DNA of 64,000 bases from positions 223,264-287,263 of the forward strand of contig ONMZ01000001.1 of assembly GCA_900319075.1 (NCBI GenBank). Direction: 5' to 3'. The translations under genes were made by a program, and so were the position numbers. The notes under the pieces are model-generated. The model did no database searches and had not been told where the DNA came from. It saw only the letters and a list, made by a program, of their open reading frames with translations. The stretch is from an uncultured Eubacteriales bacterium (GTDB lineage: Bacteria; Bacillota; Clostridia; Oscillospirales; Ruminococcaceae). The stretch's first letter is position 1, and each line of letters opens with the position of its first letter. Below, in pieces: positions 23,548-32,253 of this stretch.

Positions 23548-23922
23548 ATGGGAAAATTTGTTGTTAAAAAGACCAATACCGGCTACACATGGTCACTTAA
23601 AGCAGGCAACGGTGAGGTCATCTGTATCGGCGGTGAAGTTTTCACCACCCTGGGATCTGCTAAAAACGGCTGTGCAAGCGTTGCAAAGAACGCTCCTGCG
23701 GCAAACATCGAGGATCAGACCACAGAAGGATTTGAAACTGCCAAGTGCCCTAAATTCGAGATCTACACCGATAAAAAGGGTGAGACAAGATTCCGCCTGA
23801 AGGCAACTAACGGTCAGGTGATCGCTGCAAGCGAAGGATACACTACCAAAGCTTCCTGCAAAAACGGCATTGAAAGCGTTAAGAAAAACGCTGCTGATGC
23901 TCCTGTTGAAGAGGCTGAATAA
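23548..23922 (+). CDS. YegP family protein (two DUF1508 repeats)
   Basis: The 124-residue protein holds two copies of the DUF1508 unit: residues 1-48 (FVVKKTNTGYTWSLKAGNGEVI...SAKNGCASVAKNA) and 68-115 (FEIYTDKKGETRFRLKATNGQVI...SCKNGIESVKKNA). Each has the G-x-x-x-x-L-K-A-x-N-G pattern. The family is small, cytosolic and of unclear role. AAAGCGAGG is its ribosome site. A perfect promoter suggests an abundant protein. Confidence 0.9.
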   Translation: MGKFVVKKTNTGYTWSLKAGNGEVICIGGEVFTTLGSAKNGCASVAKNAPAANIEDQTTEGFETAKCPKFEIYTDKKGETRFRLKATNGQVIAASEGYTTKASCKNGIESVKKNAADAPVEEAE

Positions 23923-23983
23923 AATAAAGATCAAAAAAACAGCGGGCGGTAAATCCGTCCGTTTTGTTTAGGCGGAGCTGAAA

Positions 23984-24784
23984 ATGGGATACAAAAGGGA
24001 AAAAAAGATATTTGGTAAAGGGCAGCGTGTGGTGCTTGACGCCTTTACAGGAGATGGAGAGGATTCAAATATAAGATTTGAGGTGGTTGATTACAGATAC
24101 AGTCTTTCGCCTTGGAAAAACAAGCGCAGTATTGAGTTTTTCAACAGCGGCAGATATATCTATTCCACAGTTTATCTCAGCTCTCACAGACACTTTCAGC
24201 CACTATACCCCCAAGCTCAAAGGGCAGCCGATGCTTTTTTCCGTCAGCGGGAGCCAAAGACAGCTCTTGTACTTGGATGTGCAGGCTGTTCTATTCCCCG
24301 GTTTGTGGTCAACCACTACAAAGGGTGTACTGTAACAGGCGTTGAATATTCAAAGCAGTTTGTGGACATAGCCCAGCGATATTTTATAAGCAGCAAAATG
24401 CGCTCCCGTTTCAAACTTCTTCATGACGATGCCTTTAGCTATGTTGCTAATGCACAGAACAAAGAAAAATTTGATTATATCCACACCGATATATATATCG
24501 GCGATAAAATACACCCCGATGTTTTCAAAAGTGATTTTATCAACGGGATCTATAATATCCTTTCCGACGAGGGACTTGCCCTTTTCAACGCATTTCATGT
24601 GCCCCCGGATCAGTTAAAATCTATTGCGGAGCACATAAGTGCACCGTTCAGAGCTGTTTATGTCCTTGATATGTACCGAAAATACTTTGTTGCTCTTATA
24701 AAAACCAACCACAAAAGCAGGCTCAGCGAATTTGAAAAACAAATTACAAGATCCATGACAATAGAACAAAAAATAATAAAATAA
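23984..24784 (+). CDS. Spermidine-synthase-like methyltransferase-fold protein
   Basis: The 266-residue protein shows a Rossmann-like SAM/decarboxy-SAM fold: residues 60-90 (YSTVYLSSHRHFQPLYPQAQRAADAF), motif I ALVLGCAGCSIPRFVV, motif II VTGVEYSKQFVDIAQRYF, then LHDDAFSYV and FDYIHTDIYIGDKIHPD where spermidine synthases have the GPAEGLF-like loop. The substrate residues for putrescine binding are not clearly kept and no speD or speB gene is near, so it may be a fused or divergent member with another substrate. It lies 61 bp after the YegP-like gene and could be cotranscribed. Confidence 0.75.
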   Translation: MGYKREKKIFGKGQRVVLDAFTGDGEDSNIRFEVVDYRYSLSPWKNKRSIEFFNSGRYIYSTVYLSSHRHFQPLYPQAQRAADAFFRQREPKTALVLGCAGCSIPRFVVNHYKGCTVTGVEYSKQFVDIAQRYFISSKMRSRFKLLHDDAFSYVANAQNKEKFDYIHTDIYIGDKIHPDVFKSDFINGIYNILSDEGLALFNAFHVPPDQLKSIAEHISAPFRAVYVLDMYRKYFVALIKTNHKSRLSEFEKQITRSMTIEQKIIK

Positions 24785-24810
24785 TTTGATCATATGCCGC
24801 TCTCTCTGTG

Positions 24811-24838
24811 TTGACTTTTCAGTTAAATATGATATAAT
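24811..24838 (+). promoter_or_regulatory. SigA-type promoter of the HD-GYP gene
   Basis: TTGACT (24811-24816), 16 bases, TATAAT (24833-24838), 58 bp before the start codon. Confidence 0.78.
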
Positions 24839-24896
24839 ATAAGTAAATAAGTAATTCATTCAACCAAAAGCGGCGGCAAAGAAAACAGGAGTAAAA

Positions 24897-26594
24897 ATGG
24901 TCACTATTTTTTATACTATTATGCTGGCTTTTTCGCTGGTACTATCTATTGCATATATTTTTTTGTGGCGCAAGCACTTTGATGTTCACATAACGCTGGT
25001 CTATGCTCTTATACCTGTGGCAAACCTTGGATATCTGCTGTATTCAAAGGCTGAATCATATGAGGCTGCGCTGATGGCACAAAAGATCATATATATCGGC
25101 GGGTGCTATTTGCTGCTTATCATAATGCTTATAGTTTTCAGTTTGTGCCATATAAAGCTCCACAGTCTGGTAAAAGTGGGATTTATGACCCTTAGTACGC
25201 TGGTATACATCTCGGTGCTCTCTATCGGAAATTCGGAGATCTTCTACAAAAAGCCCATTATTTTCTATACTGTCAACGGCATACCCAACCTTGACAAGAA
25301 ATACGGTTTTATGCACACCGTTTTCACAACAATGGTGATCGGGTACTTCGCACTTGGCCTTATAGCGATAATATACAGTCTTATCAAGAAAAATCAGGTA
25401 TCCCGAAGGAATATTTATTTCCTGTTTATTTCCGAAGCGGTTTCGATCTTCGCTTATTTCCTTGGAAAAATAACAAACAGCAATGTTGACCTTGTACCTC
25501 TTTCCTATGTCTGCGCTCAGCTTATGTATCTGCTTATAATCAACCGCATCTCCCTTTACGATGTCACCGACGCAGCCATTGATTCAATGGTACAGGAAGG
25601 CGACAAGGGTTTTGTATCAGTTGATTTCAAATACAGATATCTGGGCAGTAACCACACTGCCAGGGAAATAATCCCCTCGCTGAAAGACCTGACAGTGGAC
25701 AAATCCATAAAGAATAACGATACGGTTAAAGATACCCTTATCCGCTGGCTGGACGTATTCAGAAGCGACAATTCACGAAGCCAGTTCTATTACGAAAAAG
25801 ATGATAAAATATATCTTATCAGCATCTCTTTTCTGTTTGACGGACACAAAAACAGGGGCTATCACCTTTTCATAACCGATGATACCCAAAACCAGCAGTA
25901 CATAAAACTCATCGACACATTCAATGATGAGCTTATACACGAGGTCCAGGAAAAGACTGCACAGATACTTGAAATGCATGACAAGATGATACTTGCCATG
26001 GCGACATTGGTTGAAAGCCGTGACAATTCCACCGGCGGTCACATCAAAAGGACCAGTACCGCTGTGAGAATACTTACCGACGAAATGAAAAAAGACCACT
26101 TTATGGGCTTGACGGATCAGTTCTACCGCAATGTGACCAAAGCTGCTCCAATGCACGACCTTGGTAAAATAGCGGTTGACGATGCAATACTCAGAAAGCC
26201 CGGAAAACTTACCGATGAGGAATATGCTGTGATGAAGTCCCACGCTGCCGAGGGTGCAAAGATCGTTCACGAGATCCTAAAGGACACAGAGGACAATGAT
26301 TTTCATCTTATTGCCGAAAATGTTGCTCACTATCACCACGAACGTTATGACGGTTCAGGCTACCCCGACGGGCTCAAAGGAGACAACATACCTATTGAGG
26401 CTCGTATTACAGCGATAGCAGATGTCTATGATGTTCTTGTAAGCAAGCGTGTTTATAAGGAAAAAGTTTCATTCTCAGAGGCGAGCCAGATAATCCTTAA
26501 CGGCATGGGAACACAGTTTGACAAAAGGCTTGAGCCTTATTTTGTTAAGGCACGCCCGAAGCTTGAGGAGTATTACAGCTCCATAGAATGCTGA
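24897..26594 (+). CDS. Membrane-bound HD-GYP domain phosphodiesterase
   Basis: Residues 1-220 form about seven membrane segments like the 7TM sensor region found before signalling domains. Residues 225-330 look like a degenerate PAS domain (FVSVDFKYRYLGSN). The HD-GYP domain fills 350-560, with GGHIKRTS, HDLGKIAV (His420-Asp421), PGKLTDEEYAVMKSHA, HHERYDGSGYPDG and ADVYDVL. This family breaks c-di-GMP to pGpG or GMP and so affects motility, adhesion or sporulation. The ATG lies behind AACAGGAG. Metal-binding residues are complete, so it should be active. Confidence 0.9.
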   Translation: MVTIFYTIMLAFSLVLSIAYIFLWRKHFDVHITLVYALIPVANLGYLLYSKAESYEAALMAQKIIYIGGCYLLLIIMLIVFSLCHIKLHSLVKVGFMTLSTLVYISVLSIGNSEIFYKKPIIFYTVNGIPNLDKKYGFMHTVFTTMVIGYFALGLIAIIYSLIKKNQVSRRNIYFLFISEAVSIFAYFLGKITNSNVDLVPLSYVCAQLMYLLIINRISLYDVTDAAIDSMVQEGDKGFVSVDFKYRYLGSNHTAREIIPSLKDLTVDKSIKNNDTVKDTLIRWLDVFRSDNSRSQFYYEKDDKIYLISISFLFDGHKNRGYHLFITDDTQNQQYIKLIDTFNDELIHEVQEKTAQILEMHDKMILAMATLVESRDNSTGGHIKRTSTAVRILTDEMKKDHFMGLTDQFYRNVTKAAPMHDLGKIAVDDAILRKPGKLTDEEYAVMKSHAAEGAKIVHEILKDTEDNDFHLIAENVAHYHHERYDGSGYPDGLKGDNIPIEARITAIADVYDVLVSKRVYKEKVSFSEASQIILNGMGTQFDKRLEPYFVKARPKLEEYYSSIEC

Positions 26595-26608
26595 ATCATA
26601 TAACAGTT

Positions 26609-26648
26609 AAAAAGACCGATAACGCTTTTTATGCGCTGTCGGTCTTTT
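26609..26648 (+). terminator. Terminator of the HD-GYP gene
   Basis: AAAAGACCGA and TCGGTCTTTT pair, with an inner GC/GC pairing and T-rich loop, followed by TT. It lies 14 bp after the stop. Confidence 0.83.
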
Positions 26649-26708
26649 TTAAGGAGTATCTCTAAAGATATGGCTGTTATTTATACAGGAGACTTTGCGG
26701 ATCTTTTA

Positions 26709-28184
26709 TCAAAGAATAAAACATATAAGACCCGAGCACCCCTCGTTTATCATTCGCTCTATTGTTTCTCTTAGCCTGTTGCGGGCATCTGAGGGCAGCT
26801 TGCTCATTTTTGCGTGCAGTCCCTCGTTAACAAGCTCATGAAGGGACTTGCCGAAAATATTTGAACTCCATATCTTCTCGGGAGATTCTTCAAAATCGTT
26901 GAGCATATAAAGCACCAGCTCTTCAGATTGTTTCTCGCTGCCAACGATCGGAGCAACTTCTGTATTTACAGAGGTCTTTAATAAATGTATCGCCGGTGCG
27001 GAGGCTTTGAGCCGTATACCGTACTTTGTTCCCTGTTTCAGTATTTCCGGTTCGGCAAGGGTCATTTCATCCATCGCAGGCATAACTATACCGTAGCCTG
27101 TTGCTTCCATTTCATCAAGGGCATCTGAGTACTTCTCAAAGCGCTTTTTAATCTTTACAAGCTCGAAGATGTTATCCATAAGCTGGTTTTCGTCGGTGAC
27201 CTCAAGCCCTGTGACCTCTCCGATTATTTTGAAAAACAAACTTGGTTCAAGATCCGCTTTTACGCTTGCACAGCCTTTCCCAAGGTCGATCTGGGTAACT
27301 TTGGATGAGGTTATATATTCGCAGGTCTGAAGTTCATCCGAAAGAGAGTTTACATCCCTAAGATTTTTTACCCCCACCGCAGCTGACTTGATATGGCCGA
27401 AAACGGAGTCTTTAAGCCAATGTCCCTTTTTAAGAGAATTGATCCAGCCGGGCATGGTTATATTTATCTCCTTTACAGGGAAAGAATACAAGATCTGGGT
27501 AAGGATATTTCTTATGTCGTCCTCAGAAAGATCTATGCAGCTCACCGGCATCACAGGGGCATCATAGCGCTGTGAAAGCTCACGGCAAAGATCCTTGACC
27601 TCACTGCTGTCCGGTTGTGTACTGTTCATAAGCACTACAAAAGGTTTATTGATCTGTTTAAGCTCGTTTATTACCCTTTGTTCGCATTCTTCATATTCCT
27701 CACGGGGCAGATCGGTGATGCTGCCGTCTGTGGTGACCACAAGTCCTATGGTGGAATGCTGAGTTATTACCTTTTCGGTCCCCACCTCAGCAGCCATATT
27801 AAACGGCACAGGGTCGTCAAACCAAGGGGTATCGACCATTCTTGGCGCATCATTCTCAATATATCCGATGGCACTGGGAATTATGTAGCCTACACAGTCT
27901 ATCATGCGTACATTAAAGCTTGCCCCGCCCTCAATATTAACACGCACTGCCTCTTCGGGGATAAACTTAGGTTCGGTGGTCATAATGGTCTTGCCTGCCG
28001 AGGACTGAGGCAGTTCATCTATTGCTCGTTCTTTTCTGAAATCGCTTTCTATATTCGGTATAACAAACTGCTCCATAAACCTGTTTATGAATGTGGATTT
28101 ACCCGTTCTTACCGGTCCAACCACACCTATGTATATATCTCCGCCTGTTCTTGCGGCGATATCGGAATAAATATCATGTGCCAT
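26709..28184 (-). CDS. spoIVA: Stage IV sporulation protein A, spore coat ATPase
   Basis: The 491-residue protein has the SpoIVA layout: Walker A GPVRTGKST at 23-31, switch-like MTTEPKFIPEEAV, MIDCVGYIIPSAIGY, the mid domain, and the conserved C-terminus NRLRETIERMINEGCSGLICFIL. In Bacillus it uses ATP to polymerise on the forespore membrane and forms the base of the coat. GGAGGGTTGG lies ahead of the ATG. It starts 13 bp after the SipL-like gene, its known interaction partner in Clostridioides, so the two form an operon. This shows the organism carries sporulation genes. Confidence 0.97.
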   Translation of the reverse strand: MAHDIYSDIAARTGGDIYIGVVGPVRTGKSTFINRFMEQFVIPNIESDFRKERAIDELPQSSAGKTIMTTEPKFIPEEAVRVNIEGGASFNVRMIDCVGYIIPSAIGYIENDAPRMVDTPWFDDPVPFNMAAEVGTEKVITQHSTIGLVVTTDGSITDLPREEYEECEQRVINELKQINKPFVVLMNSTQPDSSEVKDLCRELSQRYDAPVMPVSCIDLSEDDIRNILTQILYSFPVKEINITMPGWINSLKKGHWLKDSVFGHIKSAAVGVKNLRDVNSLSDELQTCEYITSSKVTQIDLGKGCASVKADLEPSLFFKIIGEVTGLEVTDENQLMDNIFELVKIKKRFEKYSDALDEMEATGYGIVMPAMDEMTLAEPEILKQGTKYGIRLKASAPAIHLLKTSVNTEVAPIVGSEKQSEELVLYMLNDFEESPEKIWSSNIFGKSLHELVNEGLHAKMSKLPSDARNRLRETIERMINEGCSGLICFIL

Positions 28185-28197
28185 ATATCCAACCCTC

Positions 28198-29763
28198 CTA
28201 TTTAATCAGTGGAATGAGCAGCATCGTGCCAGCGCCCGAACTATTTTCATCAAGCTCATTTTCCTCGATTATGGCAGATATCGAGGTGGAATATCTTTTT
28301 GCTATATCCCAGATATCTTCTCCTTCGCCGCAGCAGCACAGCTTTACACAACAGCTTTCATCGCACTGTTTCGGCTTTTCGGTGTCGACTTTTATATCCG
28401 AAACGATCTGCCCTTTGCTGCCTGATGAAACCTTTACTCTCAGCACCGTTGCCGCAGTTACCTGAATGGTGTTGCCGTCGGGCATATGATATTCACAGCC
28501 CTTGACGCTCATTTTTGCATCAAGTGAAAGATCTTTTGCCCCGGCAAACTTTTCCGGAAGTTCAAGAGGCTGTTCAAAGGGAGATTCTGTTTCAAGAAAT
28601 ACCGGCATACCGCTTTTATTTCTCACAAGGGCACTGAACTTCACGTTCCCTCTGACCGTGCATCTGCCTGTTTGCTCATCGGTACTTATGCTGATATTAT
28701 CCCCATCTGCCCAGCTGTCATATACACGAAGTATCTCATCGTCAGGATACTCTATCTTTACGCTTATACTGCACTCCTGTTCAAGCTTTTCAGGGGTTGC
28801 CTCAAAGTTTCCCGATAAGGTGGTAAGCTCGGTCTCATATTTTGTGGAATAGGCATCTGTAACAACTTCCGCAGTTTCATATTTCACCGCCTCGCAGCTT
28901 ACAAGCATAACGATCTCGCACTCCATAGGTGCGCTTTTATCAGCAGGTGTAAGGATCTCACACCCTGCAGGTGTTATCTCAACGTCTGCTTCAAAGCTTT
29001 CGTCGATCCCTTCAATGTCGATTATCTGGCTGAAAGGCACCGTAAAGCGCATACTTTCAAGGGAGTTTTCTCCGGAGAGATCAACGCAGGAATAAAGCAT
29101 ATAGATATTTGCATCACCTTTTGTCACAAGCTTTCCGGCGATCATTTTCTGCTCTCCCGGTTTTATGCTGCACTCTGTCCTTATCACCTGTGAAACAGGG
29201 GGCTTATCGGCGGCAAGCTGCACTTCTTCGATCATAGTTACACGTTTATTTGCCGTAAGACGTTTTGAAGGGTATGTCATGAGCTGTTTTCTGAGCTGGA
29301 TATTACCTCCCGAAGCGTCGCTGACCAGGGTTTGAGCTTTGTTGCAGCACACAATTATCCTTGAGCTTACCGCTCCCCTGATATCAAGCCGTCTTGGACT
29401 TATAACACGGCAGTTTACATAGTCGCATACCGGCTGTATACTTATGCTGGGATCAAGGCAATTATCGGTCATATCCACACTTTTTGTATAGTTCATTTTC
29501 TGCACGATACAATTTATATCGCTGTTGCCTTCGGAACAGTACAGCACCCTTGCCGTTACACATATCTCAAAGGTGAGTTTTCCGCCGTTTATAGTCTGTG
29601 ATACCACTGCCGGTTCAACAATACATTTAAGTATCCTGAAAATGTCCGCACAATAATCAGGCAGCACAAAATCCTTCTCCACGCTCTGCTCCACGGTGGT
29701 GTCAACTACTCTCTCCCCTTGGCAGAAGTTTTCACGGCTGATCTTAAACTCTGTTTTATCCAT
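28198..29763 (-). CDS. sipL: SipL-like SPOCS/LysM spore morphogenesis protein
   Basis: The 521-residue protein contains SPOCS (DUF3794) domains: residues about 30-120 (VLPDYCADIFRILKC), 160-270 and 300-400, the last with repeated VSCEAVKYETAEVV-like strands. A C-terminal LysM domain spans 470-521 (EDIWDIAKRYSTSISAIIEENEL). This is the domain order of Clostridioides difficile SipL, whose LysM domain binds SpoIVA and which is needed for coat placement. The direct linkage to spoIVA here strongly supports that identity. An ATG follows GGGAGGCTTGAG. Confidence 0.88.
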   Translation of the reverse strand: MDKTEFKISRENFCQGERVVDTTVEQSVEKDFVLPDYCADIFRILKCIVEPAVVSQTINGGKLTFEICVTARVLYCSEGNSDINCIVQKMNYTKSVDMTDNCLDPSISIQPVCDYVNCRVISPRRLDIRGAVSSRIIVCCNKAQTLVSDASGGNIQLRKQLMTYPSKRLTANKRVTMIEEVQLAADKPPVSQVIRTECSIKPGEQKMIAGKLVTKGDANIYMLYSCVDLSGENSLESMRFTVPFSQIIDIEGIDESFEADVEITPAGCEILTPADKSAPMECEIVMLVSCEAVKYETAEVVTDAYSTKYETELTTLSGNFEATPEKLEQECSISVKIEYPDDEILRVYDSWADGDNISISTDEQTGRCTVRGNVKFSALVRNKSGMPVFLETESPFEQPLELPEKFAGAKDLSLDAKMSVKGCEYHMPDGNTIQVTAATVLRVKVSSGSKGQIVSDIKVDTEKPKQCDESCCVKLCCCGEGEDIWDIAKRYSTSISAIIEENELDENSSGAGTMLLIPLIK

Positions 29764-29849
29764 ATCTTCTCAAGCCTCCCATGTTAAGTGTTGCGTTTGC
29801 ATTCGCTAAAACAGTATATTCCATTGGAAGCTTTATTATGCAAAAAAAG

Positions 29850-29872
29850 ACCGGAGATATTGCATCACCGGT
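29850..29872 (-). terminator. Terminator of the YgjP-like operon
   Basis: ACCGGAGAT and ATCACCGGT pair with one mismatch. T-runs flank both sides, so it may work both ways; on the - strand it ends the operon of SH3 and YgjP-like genes 9 bp after the stop. Confidence 0.78.
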
Positions 29873-29881
29873 TTTTTTAGA

Positions 29882-30574
29882 TCAATTATTCATTATTTTC
29901 CGTATTCTTTTCCAGTCGGGGCAGTATTTTTCCACCATTGCCCAGAAATCCTTACTGTGATCCATATGCTCCAGATGGCAAAGTTCATGTATACAAACGT
30001 ACATAATACACTCTCTCGAAAACTGGACCACTTTGCTGTTTATTGCTATATTCCCTTTTGAGGTGCACGAGCCCCAGCGGGACGACATTGTCTTTACTGT
30101 AAGCTTCTGCGGAGCCTTGCCCACAAGGTGCAAAGCCTGCTCAAAACATTCTTTGATAGTTTTTAACGCAAGCTCAGAGATAAATTTATCTATCTGTGCC
30201 GCCCGGTATTTCTCATCGCTCAGCTCGTTTACGGCTGCGTTAAGTTTATTGCCGGACAGATAAGGGGGAAAAAACTTGTCGCTGTGAATGAAATTTATCT
30301 CATACACCTCACCAAGCAAACGTATTTTTTCGCCGTTTTCATAGCTTTTAGGCAAGCCGATATGGTTTTGCTGCTTTTTCTCATGTTCGATTATCCAGTC
30401 GGAATTTGAAAGGATAAAGTCGTTTATATCCCTGTTGGTACAGCCATATGGTGCACGCACCACAAGCCCCGATTCATCAAAAAGCATTTTAAGACTTTTT
30501 CGCCTTCCCACATCAAGGAGGAAGCTTCGCTTATGCCCGTCTTTAAGGCATATGGTATATATCTGCCTGCTCAT
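29882..30574 (-). CDS. YgjP-like zinc metallopeptidase (DUF45, SprT-like)
   Basis: The ATG at 30574 overlaps the previous stop (TGATG), giving 230 residues. The C-terminal half has TMSSRWGSCTSKGNIAINSKVVQFSRECIMYVCIHELCHLEHMDHSKDFW, with the zinc-binding HELCH and a second histidine in the HSKDFW segment. The N-terminal half matches the DUF45 beta domain (KSLKMLFDESGLVVRAPYG). The family is predicted to be a cytosolic metalloprotease of unknown target. It is coupled with a membrane SH3 protein. Confidence 0.88.
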   Translation of the reverse strand: MSRQIYTICLKDGHKRSFLLDVGRRKSLKMLFDESGLVVRAPYGCTNRDINDFILSNSDWIIEHEKKQQNHIGLPKSYENGEKIRLLGEVYEINFIHSDKFFPPYLSGNKLNAAVNELSDEKYRAAQIDKFISELALKTIKECFEQALHLVGKAPQKLTVKTMSSRWGSCTSKGNIAINSKVVQFSRECIMYVCIHELCHLEHMDHSKDFWAMVEKYCPDWKRIRKIMNN

Positions 30575-31074
30575 CAGCCCAGACAACTGGTAAGGATATA
30601 GCCTGTGAGCTGACCTGTAACATTAAGGAAAGTGACCTTGCTCCACCCGTTCTCCAATGTTTCAAGCACATCTACCTGTATGCCCACGGACATAGGCACG
30701 ATATTTTTTGCCTCATCATCAGGTTCCTCTTTAAGATAGGTTATTCTCAGAGTTTTCATTTTTACCACAGACATTGTTGTGGTAGACTGGGTAGTGGTCG
30801 TCTTGGCTGTGGTGGTCGTTACAGAGGTGGCGGCTGTAGCAGTAGCAGTCTGCGCTCCCCCGCCGCTTTGAGAATCAGAGGGCTGAGTCTGCGAGCCTAT
30901 GGTAGCTGTATCTATCCCCTCGGGCATCTCTTTGGAATTACTTACGAAAAGTGCCTTTGAAACCAGCACCACAAGGCACATGAAAAATATTCCCATAACA
31001 ACTATTGCGGCTGCGCCGGTAGGGCTTATCCTTGCCACAATAGGTACTTTTCTTTTGCGTCTGTTATTGCTCAT
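30574..31074 (-). CDS. Membrane-anchored SH3-domain protein
   Basis: The 166-residue protein has a basic N-terminus (NNRRKRKVP), one membrane segment (GAAAIVVMGIFFMCLVVLVSKALF), a Thr/Ala/Ser-rich linker at about 60-100 and a C-terminal SH3b-like domain (TLRITYLKEEPDDEAKNIVPMSVGIQVDVLETLENGWSKVTF). This predicts a cell-surface anchor that binds peptidoglycan. The stop overlaps the start of the YgjP-like gene. The Thr-rich linker could carry glycans. Confidence 0.8.
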   Translation of the reverse strand: MSNNRRKRKVPIVARISPTGAAAIVVMGIFFMCLVVLVSKALFVSNSKEMPEGIDTATIGSQTQPSDSQSGGGAQTATATAATSVTTTTAKTTTTQSTTTMSVVKMKTLRITYLKEEPDDEAKNIVPMSVGIQVDVLETLENGWSKVTFLNVTGQLTGYILTSCLG

Positions 31075-31115
31075 TTATTTACAACTCCCAAAAAAGGACT
31101 TATTTTTACTATATG

Positions 31116-31145
31116 ATTATACTATATTTTCACGGCTTTTGTCAA
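31116..31145 (-). promoter_or_regulatory. SigA-type promoter of the SH3/YgjP-like operon
   Basis: On the - strand TTGACA (31145-31140), 18 bases, TATAAT (31121-31116), 41 bp before the start codon. Confidence 0.8.
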
Positions 31146-31167
31146 TACAGCAACAGTCCTAAAAAAA

Positions 31168-31191
31168 CGATGCCCCTTTATAGGGACATCG
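31168..31191 (-). terminator. Terminator of the zinc-ribbon membrane protein gene
   Basis: On the - strand CGATGTCCC and GGGGCATCG pair with one mismatch, followed by TTTTTTT, 18 bp beyond the stop. Confidence 0.78.
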
Positions 31192-31209
31192 CCGCACTAT
31201 GATTATTTT

Positions 31210-32103
31210 TTATTGCTGAGGAGCACCGCAAACCTTGCAGAATTTTGCAGTTCCTGCAAGCTCTGCATTACAGTTCGGGCAGATCTTCTTGTCGGGAGCT
31301 TTTTCTTCCGTCTTTTCCACAACTCTGTTGTCCCGTTCCACAGTATTATTCTCCTGAGGGTTTTCCTTTGTACTGGGTCTGATATCCCTGTTATGCTCAT
31401 GTGCAGATCTTTTGTCGTCTGTCTCAGAGATAGGCGGAGCATATGGATTATTCTGCATGGGAATAAACCCACCGTTATTTACGGCAAAGGGCTGACCGCC
31501 TGACACAGGGGGCTGTCCCATCTGCTGAGTCATGCTCTGCTGCACAGCAGGTCTCTTTTTTCTTGGGGCAATGTATGTAACCTCGGCAGGTTTCTTTTCC
31601 CCAAGGTTCTTGCAGCTGAGGATAACACCGCACAAAACGAGCATCAACGCTGCAAAAAGCGGAATAAGGTACACAAGAAGTATGCTTATTCCTTTAAATT
31701 TCAAGTTATCTGCGCCGTTCATATAATCTTTGAATACCCCGTCACTGAAATAATCGATAAGTCCGATCACGGGATAAATGGAGGATACCAGCGGAACAAG
31801 CACCATCAGGGCGCTGAAGCCCTGTCCGATATTCTTTTTTGTTTTTGAGCTGAAAGCTGCAACGATGAGAGCAAATGATAGCACACATAATATCATTGTG
31901 TGCTGAAATGCGTTGAAATAGGACCTGTAACCGCTCACCACAAGAAATTTAATATCGTTTTCAAAAATCGAGTTATAAATAAGCTTTCCCACCGGTTCCA
32001 AAACGAGTGTCAGCACGCACAGCACGAAACATACTATACTTAAAAGCCGGATAAAACCGCTGGCACTTGTAAGTTTTTTATAAACCTTTTTCTGTTCTGC
32101 CAT
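31210..32103 (-). CDS. Zinc-ribbon membrane protein of unknown function
   Basis: Started at the ATG at 32103 behind AGGGGATG, the product has 297 residues. It has four to five membrane segments (LLSIVCFVLCVLTLVLEPV, MILCVLSFALIVAAF, ALMVLVPLVSSIYPVI, ILLVYLIPLFAALMLVLCGVIL), a long Gln/Pro-rich and charged linker, and a C-terminal zinc ribbon with CPNC and CKVC. Such proteins are common in Ruminococcaceae; the role is unknown. It has its own promoter and terminator. Confidence 0.78.
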   Translation of the reverse strand: MAEQKKVYKKLTSASGFIRLLSIVCFVLCVLTLVLEPVGKLIYNSIFENDIKFLVVSGYRSYFNAFQHTMILCVLSFALIVAAFSSKTKKNIGQGFSALMVLVPLVSSIYPVIGLIDYFSDGVFKDYMNGADNLKFKGISILLVYLIPLFAALMLVLCGVILSCKNLGEKKPAEVTYIAPRKKRPAVQQSMTQQMGQPPVSGGQPFAVNNGGFIPMQNNPYAPPISETDDKRSAHEHNRDIRPSTKENPQENNTVERDNRVVEKTEEKAPDKKICPNCNAELAGTAKFCKVCGAPQQ

Positions 32104-32131
32104 TTTCAACATCCCCTATAAATAAAAAATC

Positions 32132-32154
32132 AGAGGTGAGAAGCTCTCACCTCT
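32132..32154 (-). terminator. Hairpin: terminator of the YfhO-like gene or 5' leader stem of the next gene
   Basis: AGAGGTGAGA and TCTCACCTCT form a perfect 10-bp stem with a 3-base loop, followed on the - strand by TTTTTTATTT. A promoter at 32158-32186 would start transcription almost at this hairpin, so it may both end upstream transcription and cap the following mRNA. Confidence 0.72.
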
Positions 32155-32157
32155 AAC

Positions 32158-32186
32158 ATTTTAACCTTTTTATACACCATTGTCAA
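32158..32186 (-). promoter_or_regulatory. SigA-type promoter of the zinc-ribbon gene
   Basis: On the - strand TTGACA (32186-32181), 17 bases, TAAAAT (32163-32158). Confidence 0.75.
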
Positions 32187-32253
32187 TAGCGTAAAAGCAA
32201 AAACAAGCTCGAAGAAAACCGAACAAAGAAGATATCACGCACAAAGGCTTTGG

